Shown here: positions 31,619-42,254 of the stretch, one piece after another
Numbering within the stretch: the stretch's first letter is position 1
Layout of the letters: every line of letters begins with the position of its first letter
Assembly (NCBI GenBank): GCA_022264855.1
Contig: JABYQU010000029.1
Coordinates: forward strand, 372,001 to 436,000
Direction of reading: 5' to 3'
Length of the DNA: 64,000 bases
From: Lenzites betulinus
Taxonomy: Eukaryota; Basidiomycota; Agaricomycetes; Polyporales; Polyporaceae
Translations under genes and position numbers: made by a program
The notes under the pieces: generated by a model
Seen by the model: only the letters and a program-made list of their open reading frames with translations
Database searches by the model: none
Told to the model about the DNA's origin: nothing

Positions 31619-33868
31619 TCACAACCTCTTCTCATCGTCAGCTCGCGCCGCATCCTCCGAACTCGCGCGTTCTGTCCCGTCGCTGCCGACTTCCTCCTCT
31701 GCAATAGTTTGTTGTCAGTACGCCGTTTGTTAACAACACGCAAGCGGGAAGACGCACCTTGTATCTGCTTGATGGGGCCCGTGAACCACTTGCGCGCGCT
31801 CAGGAGCCAGAAGCCCATGCAGTACGCGAGCACGATGCCGACGGCGACGATCGTATAGTTGAGCGTCTGCGTGTCGACCGGGTTCGCCTGCGGCAGGATG
31901 AACGCGATCGAGATGAACGCAATCCAGACGCAGGAGACGATCGCGACGGGGTACGAGAACATCCCGAGATGGAACGGCCCGCGCACGAACTTTTTGCGAT
32001 ACACGACGCGCAGAGCGATGGGGATCGCTGGGAAATCGATCAGCTGCGCGGTCGAAGGGCGGAGATGATGTGGCGAAGCTCACCGTAGGAGATATACAGG
32101 CCGATCGTAGCTATACTTGTCACTGCTGAGAAGGCGACGGAGCTGCCAAGGCTGGGAAGCGCGAGGATGAAACTGAGGGTACACGCGAGCCATACTGTTC
32201 GAAAGAATGAGCACTGGGGAGCGCCTCGGGAGCGGTCTGTATCTCACCGGTCCGAATGGGAGACTTGCTGGCCGTCGACACCTTGTGGAAGAATTTGTGG
32301 CCGGGGATCCCGCCGTCGCGTGCAAACGCGTACATCATCCGGCTGTTGGACGTGAGGGAGAACGTGCCGCAGAAGAACATGGCGCCAATTACGATGACCT
32401 GCATAATTCCTCCTACGTAAGTCCAGGCCGCGGAAAACTGTAATAAATTACTCACCATGAGGACGATGGCGCCCTTTTCACCGACCGTGTCCAGGAAGAT
32501 CTGCGCGACCGGCTGGCCAGTGGGTGAGTTGAGAGTCGCATCTAGGTCTTGAATGGAAAAAAGCAGGCCGAGGATGAGGAACCACCCGAGCACGGCGGAG
32601 CACCCAATGGCCATGATGATGCCGATAGAACCGGACATTGCTGCGTTGTGCGTCTCCTCTGTCATCTATGCATGCGCATGTCAGGAATGGCCGCATTTCC
32701 GCGCTCGCCCTACTCACGTGTGCGCTGCCGTCGAAACCTTCTCGCATGTCAGCTGGGACTCCTCTATCACAGCGGAAGAGCCGCACCTGTAAGCGTATAC
32801 TGGGCCATGAGGATGCCGACAACCACGACATACGCCGGGCTCGCGCGCTCGCTCCAGCCCACGCCGTCGACGCCCGTGTTGTCAATGAACTTCTGAAAGA
32901 CAAACTCGCCGGACTGGTGTGTCGGCGCGGCGGCCAGAATAGCGATCACGACCGCGGTCGTCCCAACGGCGTGCCACCAGATAGAGATGTTGTTGATGTA
33001 CTTCAGGAGGTGCACGCCGAAGGTGTTGATGAGCCCTTGAGCGATGAGCACGGCCGCGTAGATTCCGATCGTGGTCTTCGGCGCGGGGATAAAGTCGGTG
33101 TTGAATGTCGCCAGCGTCGATATGAAATTTGCGCATCCGTAGCTGATCCCTGCGGTGACGGCCACCTGGCCCAACAAGTTGAACCAGCCAGTGACCCAGG
33201 ACGCGAAAGCGGCGTTCTTCGGTTCAGAGAGCATTGCAGCCCAGAAGTACGGTCCTCCGCTCGTGGGGTGTGCACTACAAACCTCTTCGATGCCGGCACA
33301 TTAGTGGCATTCCGATGTGTCGTGCGCGAAAAGCTCACCTCCCATGGCCAAGCCGACCAGCATTGTGAAAAATGCTGTCGCGGACGATACGATCAGCATG
33401 TCTACTATCGGGGCGATGTGTGTTGCAACTAACCAACCACAACGAAACCCCACGTCATGACCGCAGGTCCGCCAGTGTTCTTCATGCCCGAGCCGCGGGT
33501 AAGCAAATTGCACTCAAACTGCAACTAGAAGCGTACTCACCAATCCATACAAGAAGAGTGACGGAATACCAGTGATGACACTGATGATCGAGAAGGATAC
33601 GCCGAAGTTCTAGAATGAGATGCGAGCCTTTTAGCATTGCGGCGTAGGGAGAGTGCGGGAGTAGACTTGCCTGAAGCAGCGTCAGATCACGCCTACGAAC
33701 AACACAGCGGGTCAGCGTCGAAATAGGAGAATCGTATGCTAGCTTGAAAACTCACTTGAGCTCCTGTTTGTATCCCATGCGCGCCAGCTCCGCCTCATCG
33801 TCCGCGACCACCTCCGCCGCCCGCGTGTGGACGCCTGCTCCTTTTTCGACCATAGATTCGTCAGCCAT
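31619..33868 (-). CDS. Amino acid/GABA/choline-type permease (APC superfamily)
   Basis: Twelve exons on the minus strand: 33756-33868, 33671-33692, 33541-33609, 33434-33479, 33339-33374, 32787-33284, 32718-32737, 32456-32665, 32248-32398, 32084-32194, 31758-32027 and 31619-31698 (541 residues). Diagnostic segments: NFGVSFSIISVITGIPSL, NTGGPAVMTWGFVVVG, AMGEVCSAHPTSGGPYFW, GFDGSAHMTEETHNA, FSLTSNSRMMYAFARDGG and PSLGSSVAFSAVTSIATIG. These are hallmarks of the fungal ACT-type permeases (yeast Uga4, Hnm1 and relatives), 12-helix plasma-membrane importers. Cytoplasmic N- and C-termini are hydrophilic, the latter acidic. Exon 2 ends at a GC donor (GCAAGT). Substrate cannot be assigned from sequence. 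A cluster of GATA sites lies upstream. Confidence 0.9.
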
Positions 33869-35799
33869 CTGGGATTCGGGTTGTTTTCGGCGTTCCCGTG
33901 TTTGCGATTGGAACGAACACAATCCCGGAGAGTCCTTGACGTCGTGGGGGAAGCTATCGTAGGCGCGACCCGCGGTGGGGAACCCATTCAAGCCTATATA
34001 TACGGGTCTAGAGATAACACGGGGGGCGCCGACCTCCGAGCGACGCCCTGGGAGGAGATGATTGCCGGGTTCTTTTCGAAGTTAGCAAGATCCTTTGATG
34101 GGACGAGACGCCTGCGCACCCCGCAGTGCCAAGCTCTTATCAGCCACTCGATGTGAACGTCGAGCGGAGCTCGCTGCTGCTTAAATGGCACTGATCGGGT
34201 TCACGAACTCACAGGCTGACGTTCGCATTTGTGCGAGTCTGCCAGGGATGATGAGCCGAGACTGAACATCAATACGGGCGTTGTTCAGGAATCAGAGTAG
34301 CACGAGAGCAGACGAGAACGCGGATAGAAAAGACCTAGGCGCCGCGATAGGAGGAGCAATGATCGGGATAAAGGCACGAATGCTTTACCGCCGGTTTGTT
34401 TGTTGTAGCACCGCCCGATCGATTACTTACCTGCATCGGGGCCAGATAAACACAGTCAGTCGATCGTACTTATCTGGGCGATAAACTTCAATAGTACGCT
34501 CGGGATGAGTCGTTCATATTTCGACTCTAGTCACTGTAGGAGGAGGAAGCGGGGTTAAACATTTGGCATGCACATCCTAAACGAATTAGAATACATACTG
34601 CCTGGATAAACACCCGAATGCAATCCTTGCACTCATCCTCTGAACCATTCCCCACATTCGGATACTAAACATGCGCGAAAAAACCATCGGCAATAGCCGA
34701 GGTCGCATGCGCCATGCCAGAGCAAAGGAAAACTTAATGATTACTGCATACCCTGAACTCGATCAGCCGTCCTTCGTCCGTCATGAACGACAACGTTCGC
34801 GAGACGAGCCGGCTGTCCTTAGCGTACGGCAGCCTGCTCTTGACCTCCTCAGCGGAAGGATGCTGCTCCCCAAGCTTGATCACCATTGGCCAGTTCAGGA
34901 ACTAGGGTGGTACTCTCGAGAGGGAACGAGGAATGTGCCGATGCTGCTGCGAGCGCGTACACGGTAGATGTCGCCAAAGAAGAATACGATCAACTCCAAG
35001 CCAGAGTCATCTGTCAGGGCAAAGTGGACTGCGCCCTGTCGTCTGTCTCAGCAGCGAGGTTGCAGCCTTCGGGTGCGCAGAGTAGCTTGACAAAGGCTAC
35101 ATGTGTACGCTGTAGGACTGCATGAGCATGGAAAGCTGTATACGGAAGGGATCCGCGTACCTGCGCGCGACATCTCGCAACACTATGAGATCTGTGTTGT
35201 ATCCCGCGTTGTGATTTCCATCATAGTGATGTCGAGAACGTGGCGCAGATCCTCAATATGCGGATCCAGGTTTGCTCCTGTTGGGAGCACAGCGTGAGTG
35301 AGTGGAAGCTGCCCACAGAGACTCTTGATATTGCAGGACGTCTTATTGAGCTTCTAGTGGGGAGCTACAGGTCGTGGTTTACAGTCCAAGTGCATCTCTG
35401 AGTCTGCGGTTAAGTAGGTATGATGGATCGCTTACGTAATTCCCTTTGAGATCAGTGCTTTCCCGTGGCGCAGAACTTTGTACCATACCGTGACCATATG
35501 TACCTTGCCCTTGCTGAGGCTTTAGCTGATTACACTGACTCTCAGCACAACAGCTGCAAGAACTCGCTCCTTGGCTTCACTTATCGTTCAGCACTACTTT
35601 TGCGACTCCATCACCAATATTCGACCACTTGCCAGTGCAGCTCATCCTCGTCTGCCAATCTCTCTGGGCTAGCTTTGTCTCCATCGAGTTGACTATCTAC
35701 AGGCTTCCGATCTACCACACTGCCAGTTGATATCAGCATCCGCCAGGAAATAGACGCGCTGAACAGACGGTGCCCGATATAATCCAAGAGGACATCACT
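33869..35799. other. 1.9-kb divergent intergenic region, no gene recognised
   Basis: Separates the minus-strand permease from the plus-strand F-box-like gene, so both promoters lie here. A TATATATA stretch at about 33993-34001 sits some 125 bases before the permease start. Short frames within it are unconvincing. Confidence 0.5.
34323..34609. promoter_or_regulatory. Cluster of GATA motifs upstream of the permease
   Basis: GATA cores at 34323, 34346, 34367 (GATAA), 34445 (GATAA), 34470 (TTATC), 34480 (GATAA) and 34605 (GATAA). They lie about 450-740 bases upstream of the permease start. Fungal nitrogen regulators of the AreA/Nit2 type bind GATAA-type sites, often in groups, so nitrogen control of the permease is a reasonable inference. 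Confidence 0.35.
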
Positions 35800-37708
35800 A
35801 TGATTGCTCACTGTGCCTCGCGATCTCGCTTGCTACAACTGCCCGGGGAGCTGCTCATCGAGGTACTGAAACATCTTGATGTCAAGTCCCTACTACGGTG
35901 CCGGGTGGTATGTGCTTTCAGATGTAGCCCGTCTCAAGAGATGAAGATCCAAAACAGACACAATCCTAGACATGCGCCGCCCTCCGCGACCTCATTCGCG
36001 AGTCCATGCAGCTGCGATACAACATCGAACTCGCGGCGGACGGCCTCATAAACGGCGTCGGCTGCAATCTTCCCGTTGCGGAGCGCTACAACATGCTCCT
36101 GGAGCGGCGCAGGCGATGGCGGTATCTCGACTGGACGGCCATCCAGTCGTTCATGGCGCCGGGCATGTGTCAAGCGTACGAGCTCGTCGATGGTGTGTTC
36201 GCGTCCTCGAAAGGGGCCGCCTTCTCTCAGTCGCGCCACATCTCGATGACCTGGCTTCCTACGCGGTCGCAGCCCGCGCACAACATCGAAAGAGAAGACG
36301 TCGGATTCGCAGTGCGAGACTTCGCCATGGACCCATCCCAGGATCTGATTGCGCTGGTACTCACAGACGAGCCTATGTGAGTCTCTGATCCTGGTCTGGC
36401 GCACTCAATGCTCACATGCACGGACAGGCAACCGGTGGGGCACACCATACTCGTCCGTGTCCATACCATGAGCGACAATAAGCCGCATCCGCTGGCCGCA
36501 GTCCCCGAGCTGAGCGTTCCGGTTCCGTTCCCCAACGACCGCTCGTTTATCCAGATCGTCGACGACATCATCGGCATGTTCTTCTGGATCCACGATCTCG
36601 CCTTAGTTCTGTGGAATTGGCGCACGGGGAAGATAGTAGCGGTAAGTGCACGTCCAGGCCTTTGTCGCCGCTGCTCACCTGTTGCCCCGCCGCCCACAGA
36701 AATGCATCGGGCCAGATTTGCCTCCCGGGGCGTACGACTTTGCGTTCCTCTCCAACCGCTCGTTCATGATCACCGTCACGGGTGGCGGCCCCGGCTCCAT
36801 CGTGATCTACACCTTCAGCGTTGACGCCGACACCTCCCAGCCCGAACAAGCGCACGCGCCCCCGATGGCCCAGCGGCTTCCCCCAACGAAGGTCGCGATA
36901 CTGCAGCTACCGCCCGTCAAACTGGGTCAAGGCCCTTCGCGCTTCCAAACACACTCTGCGCCGTTCGTCGCGCGCCCGACCCCGGGGCGCCCGTTCGATA
37001 TAGCGCAGGAGTGCAGACTGCACGTCATGGAGCTCAACTATGGCGAGCACGGCTTGCGTTACAACATCTTCGTGCGGAACGCCGCGTTGCTTTCGTTCGT
37101 CCCGCCTGGGGTTGGCTCGGGCGCGAAGTACGAGCCAGTGGTAAAGCACTGGGACGAGTGGGGGCCGGATAATACGCGATTCAACACGATAGTGGGTCGC
37201 TTCCAGTGGCTACGGTACGCCGCCCGTCGCCTTGGTGGTGTTCAGCGCCATGCTCACTCGGCCTATCGTGGTGGACAGATATGTGCACGGCGAGAGGGTG
37301 GTCATGCCGCCAGTACCGCCGTTGGGAGTCCTCGGCAGTCCTGCGCTGATAATGATGTTCGACTTCAACGTGCACCCGAAGCGACTGGACGACTCCTACT
37401 CGCTGCGGTACGACACGACGGACGTGAGCGTGCAACTGGTCCAGACGGACAAGCCGATCATAGCGGACCACATCTTCGAACGCCCCGTTGTGACACGGCT
37501 GCCGTACCTCCTCGTCATCCGGAAGAGGCCACGCCCGACGCCGGATTACTCTGGGTTCATGATCGACCACGAGCATCTGGTTGGCATGAGGGTGAGTGCA
37601 GCTGCACCGGGCTGGCCTGCAGGGGCATAAGGCTGACTGGTTATGCCGTGTTAGACATTACACGAGGAGGAGGATGTAGATTTGGATGTGTTTAGTTTTG
37701 GTGTATGA
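35800..37708 (+). CDS. F-box-like protein with apparent one-base insertion
   Basis: Five exons: 35800-35907, 35970-36376, 36428-36641, 36700-37591 and 37655-37708. The N-terminus (LLQLPGELLIEVLKHLDVKSLLRCRV) is an F-box. The rest matches the beta-propeller-like F-box proteins common in polypores, with LRDLIRESMQLRYNIELAADG, DDIIGMFFWIHDLALVLWNW, VVMPP and DFNVHPKRLDD segments. Exon 4 switches frame at about 37213-37225: before it the frame reads LRYA, after it ALVVFSAMLTRPIVV. The exon total is one base over a multiple of three, as expected for one extra base, probably in the CCC at 37223-37225. An intron there would be only 31 nt, which is too short. Sequencing error or a disabled allele are both possible. 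Likely an SCF adaptor if functional. Confidence 0.7.
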
Positions 37709-38095
37709 GGACCACCGGCTTAGAGGGTTCGGATCTTGGGAAGGATATATGACCACTGCTTGGTTAGCCTCGTCATCTGTGAGCGCCAGTCATAAAGTTT
37801 CTTTTTTTCGTGATGCTACTGACACGAGCACGCATCCCCAGATTCTGTGTCACACAGATATACCCCGCGTCCACTGAAATTAGTACCCATTGAATGTTAA
37901 ATAGTTCATTTCCTTGACTACAGCGGTGAAAGCGGTGCGTATGTACGCCTAGATTGGGGTTAATGACATCATAGGAGTAGCAGCTCGCTTAATCTCAGCT
38001 CTCCCCCGGTTGATTGCAACGTCTCTCTATCCTCTACCACCACTACCACCTAACCTCGCATACACTCGCACAAGTCATAACAAACATCATTCAGC
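37709..38095. other. Intergenic region
   Basis: Promoter-side sequence for the senescence-domain gene. The last ~90 bases before the ATG are C/A- and pyrimidine-rich, resembling a 5' UTR. Confidence 0.5.
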
Positions 38096-39696
38096 ATGGC
38101 AGACACGCTAATCACAATCCCCGGCGTAACCGCCAACCACGTCCTCGGCGAAGCGACCGTCACCCTCGGTGCAGGCGACCTCAATATCGTAGCAACCGCA
38201 GGAGGAGCGAAGGAGCTGAATCTGACTGTCGGAGGCGCCGCGTTCTCGCTGAGGAAGGGCGTCGAGTTTGGGACGCTCGAGGGCGACTCGCGAGCATACG
38301 TCTTCTCGCCGGAGATCGAGGGCGTCAACGGCGGGTGAGTAACGCTTTGTCTCGCTCCAGCAGCTTATGGACTTACTCGAGCGCCACCGGAAGATATGTC
38401 AAGCTGAGCCTCCCGGAGGGCGTCACAGAGGACGGGTCGCGGTTCTCGGAGCTGCAGACGAGGTTCGAGGAGATTCTGATCGAGCACGGGCTGCTGCAGC
38501 CCGCGGAGGAGTCGAGCGCGCGGCAAAGGATCAAGGACGCTATCGCTTCGTAGGGCACCCTTTGTAACGAAGTGTTTCTTGATGCTCATTGGTGCGATCT
38601 GTATGCAGTCGGAGTACTGATTCGCTCGTGACGATCCCCGGAGCAGTCGCTGCCCAGGTTCTCGGTGAGGAGACGACGATTCTGTCCGAAGGGACGCTGT
38701 CGCTCGTGGTCATTCCAACTACAGAAGGCACAGGCGCGGAACCCTTGGTCACTCTGACTGTCGGCCACGCCGCTTTCCCTCTGCACAAGACTACGACGTT
38801 TGGCACGCTCGCGGACGACTCGAGAACATACCTGTTCACGCCGCAGGTTGATGGCATCGACCAAGGGTGCGCACCAACTAACACATTTCCCTTTCCAGTC
38901 GTCCTGACTCCAAGGTCTGGCAGCTTTGTAGCAATCGTCCTCCCAGAAGCGACGGAGCACCCCGGATCCGACCTCGCAGAGCTCCAGAACGACTTCGAGC
39001 TCGCCCTCATCGAGTACGGGCTCCTGAAGGACGGCTTCGAGGCCGCCGCAGACGAAGTCGGCCGAAGCGTGCGCGAAGACTCAGCGCGCACCGCACAGCG
39101 CATCCGCGACGCCAAGGCTTTGTAAGTGCCCTCACCCCCTCTTCCTCCTACCTGGTGGCTTGACATTGACTCGCTCCTACAGATACCTGGAAACACACCC
39201 TCGCACAGCCGACCCCGCGCACTTCTCCAAGACGTCGCACGGCGTCGCCGGCGGCACCGCGTCGAGCACCCAGTCCGTCGCAGACGCCGCGCATTGGGTC
39301 TCCGGCGCCGTCACCTCCGTCGCTTCCTCCGCGGGCGCGTGGATCGCGAGCACGTTCGTCCCGACACGGCCTTCCGCGACAGAGAACCTCGACGCCGCCG
39401 CGCGTGGCGTCTCGACAATCGTGGAGGGCATCTCCACGGGGGTGGGGGAGGTCACGGACACAGTGCAGGACGCGGCGGGGGAGGTGGTGGAGAACGATTA
39501 TGGGGCGGAGGCGCGGGACGTGGCGGGGAACGTCGGGCAGGGTGTGGCGAATGTGGGCGCGGTCGCGAAGGATGCGGCGACGGTGACGAGCGGCGCGGCC
39601 CTTGCTGTGGCGGGGCTGCAGGGCGCTGCGAAGCGGCAGGACGCGGAGCAACAGCAGGCCGAAGGGGACATCTCGGATGAGGCTCAGAGGACCTGA
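38096..39696 (+). CDS. Senescence-domain (spartin/ERD7-like) protein with duplicated N-terminal unit
   Basis: Five exons: 38096-38334, 38394-38549, 38609-38866, 38915-39121 and 39183-39696 (457 residues). The first two exons encode a unit starting MADTLITIPGVTANHVLGE and ending RIKDAIAS. Exons 3-4 encode a second copy (TDSLVTIPGAVAAQVLGEE to RIRDAKAL) with introns at the same positions and phases. Exon 5 carries an Ala/Gly/Val-rich domain (SKTSHGVAGGTASSTQSVAD, VGEVTDTVQDAAGEVV) that I read as the senescence domain of plant ERD7 and animal spartin, linked to lipid droplets and membranes. The first copy can also terminate at a TAG at 38551-38553 if intron 2 is retained, giving a 132-residue short form. 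The second copy has no ATG of its own, which supports one gene. Confidence 0.75.
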
Positions 39697-39920
39697 GCGT
39701 ATGTACGTTCGTCGCGTTTGCTCGATTTGTGGCTCGAACTGGTATAATATGCATCGGACGGTAGTATACAGGAATACAGCTGGAACGTAAATATAACGAT
39801 ATTCGGATCTGCTTTCGTCGACGTCGTAAGGATAATCGTAAGGATAATGATATCTCCATGCCCCCCAAACCAAACCTGCCCTGTGCCCTTGAGACCCAGA
39901 GAAAGAGAGTGCGAAAGATG

Positions 39921-41115
39921 CTACACAAGGCCCATAGGGAGGTCCTCGCTGGGGGATAGCTCGCTGTCGGATTGGTCCAAGCTGAGCTGTCGGTCGAGAT
40001 GCTTGTCCGTCTGGGACGTCGCGATGTGTATCGTCGGCATCGTCTGTGTTGCAGTCGACTGCGTGAACCCACGCCCCATAACGATACGCAAGATGAGCAT
40101 CTGTGGCGATACACACTGTTGGATGGCAGATGAAGGTCAGCACCCCACCCCGATGACCAAGAGTGAGCGGCGTAGCGCACCGTGAACATCACGTATATCG
40201 ACAGGAACAGGATCGACACGGGGCTGTCGAGGCCGAGCGTGACGACGTACGCGATGCCAAAGAGCGTGTACGGCAGCGCGGCCTCGACGATGAGCGCGAC
40301 CGCGCCCGTGTACTTGTGCGCGACGCGCCGCCCGAGCGTGCGCTCGATCGCGCGCGCGTGCCAGAGCAGGCGGCCGCAGATGAGCAGCGAGAGCGTGACG
40401 TTGAGCCCGATGACGACGGAGGAGTAGGCGAGCGCGACTTCCGCGGCGCGCCCGACGAAGAAGTTCGAGTTCGGGAGCCCGGTGAACACGCAGGTCATGA
40501 TGCCGAGGGCTGGGGAACGGTGAGTTACGGGGAGGAGAGACAAACGGCTCGGGCGCGCTTACCTGCGGTCGCAAAGTAGAGAATACAGGGAAGGACGATG
40601 GGTCGCCAGTCTTCCCATACGACATAGGAGCGGTATAGCTGTAAGGAGACAGGTTGAGTCTCAGACAACAGATGCCTGCATACGCGGGTACTCACCAGCA
40701 GCCCATCACTCATAAGGTTGAGAACTATCGAGGCGGCGCTGCCTAGCGTCTGATACCAGACAGCGGCGTTGTCCGCAAGGTAGGCAGCAGACCCGCCCGG
40801 ATAGTCTGCATGCACGACCCACATCTCCTGTCCAAACACCGCCTGCACGGCAACGTAAATCGTGATCATGAGCAGCAGCCCAGTGCTGAGGTATAGGAAC
40901 AGCCGGAAGCTTCTTGCGTTCCTCGGGTCCTCGTTCCGTAGTATAATCGTGGTGCTCGCAACGTAGAGCATGAGCTCAATTCCTATGCGAGACAGGGGCT
41001 GTATGTTAGCAGGGCGGCCTGATGCGGGATCACAACGGCACTCACCGAACAGGATGGCATTGAACGTGTTCCCGACGTAAAAACAGTTTTGGAATATGGC
41101 GTTAGGGTCATTCAT
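39921..41115 (-). CDS. Seven-helix membrane protein (DUF6533-type)
   Basis: Five exons on the minus strand: 41046-41115, 40696-40982, 40563-40638, 40181-40509 and 39921-40115 (318 residues). Typical features of this large basidiomycete family: YRSYVVWEDWRPIVLPCILY in the middle, hydrophobic helices throughout, and a cytoplasmic tail beginning CVSPQMLILRIVMGRGFTQ followed by a Ser/Asp-rich end. The family is predicted to sit in the plasma membrane with a receptor-like topology; no ligand or signalling partner is known. A TATAAAG box lies about 60 bases upstream of the ATG. Confidence 0.85.
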
Positions 41116-42254
41116 GGCTGGGCGGTGGAGGGTATGTGGGCAAGAGATGAAGACTTAGACAGACCCGGCAGCTGCACTATAAAGCCCACAAGATGGTACT
41201 ACGCTAGGGACTAGACGGCGCATGGCACGAACAGCGGCCATTCTCGAAGTGTTCTGTTCGACATCCCAGGATCGAGGGGACGTCGTCATATTGGGAAAAG
41301 CCGCAGGAACGGAAAGGAACTCTCGTACTTCGGTGCTCTATCGCGATGAGTTGCGGAGCGAGAGGTGGCTAGGGGCGAGCATGTCGATCATTCCAGGCGG
41401 CCGCTGACGGTTCATATAACCACAAACAGGGTATAGTCCTCGACTCACGGGAAGATGGGGTGAGGAGTATGAGCGTGCGCACTATTGTTTTCTGCACAAA
41501 CAAGACCGGTCGGAGGCGGAGTTTCGAATACGTCGCAGTAGTCTAGTAGCACGAGGTCCCCCGATCACGGATAATCTGAAATAGGCATACTTGCTCGGAT
41601 CAAGTTAGTGTAAGTTAGTGTACATCGGTCTAGAATGGACAGGAAATCCTCACAGCATGAACTCACATGTTTTGAGAAACGGGTGGATAAGTGCAGTAGA
41701 GTGCAGGGCACAGCAGGAGATGCAGCCTTTCTGTGAGCACTTAGCTAGTAGTCCTTGGTACCTGTTGCGGCACATGATGGAGGATTGTTGTGACGATTCT
41801 GATGTGGACTGAGGTGCTAAAGCTTAAGCGTTAATCAGAAAGACACGATGCATATAGTTCGAAGCTTGAGACAAGACGGAGATATCGCAGAAAGAGATCT
41901 CAAAACTACTAGTCGTGATTCGAGAACAGCATCCGCGGTGCTCGGAACGCCTGCATTGCCGTTAGGCGCCCCTGGTTTCGTACCGATCCAATCTGACTGG
42001 AGTGTTATTTTCCACAATACCGCAGTCACTTAGGCATAGTATCATACATATGTACAGCGAGCCAACAGGATATTATGAGTATTTAATAACATAGCGTTAC
42101 AAGAGTGATTCTGTACAACACGAGTGCGACATTCCGAAACATGCAAGACGTTGAACATGAACATAGCGACACTGGACACCACAACAATTCGAGCGATTCC
42201 ATCCAAAACTAGTGATGCCTCCATAGAGGACTTCGAGCTGCACACGGACTCTCT
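41116..42254. other. Intergenic region, no gene recognised
   Basis: Promoter of the seven-helix protein at the left, 3' end of the LSH-type gene at the right. Frames here are short and lack domain support. Confidence 0.45.

Noticed and set aside
37215..37245. A 31-nt intron to explain the frame change in the F-box-like gene
   Set aside because: Donor and acceptor dinucleotides exist in the right phase, but 31 nt is well below the smallest introns in this window (48 nt), and the removed residues look coding.
38589..39125. Second senescence-like N-terminal unit as a separate gene
   Set aside because: It has no ATG, begins right after a good splice acceptor, and joins in phase to the upstream exons across a 59-nt intron.
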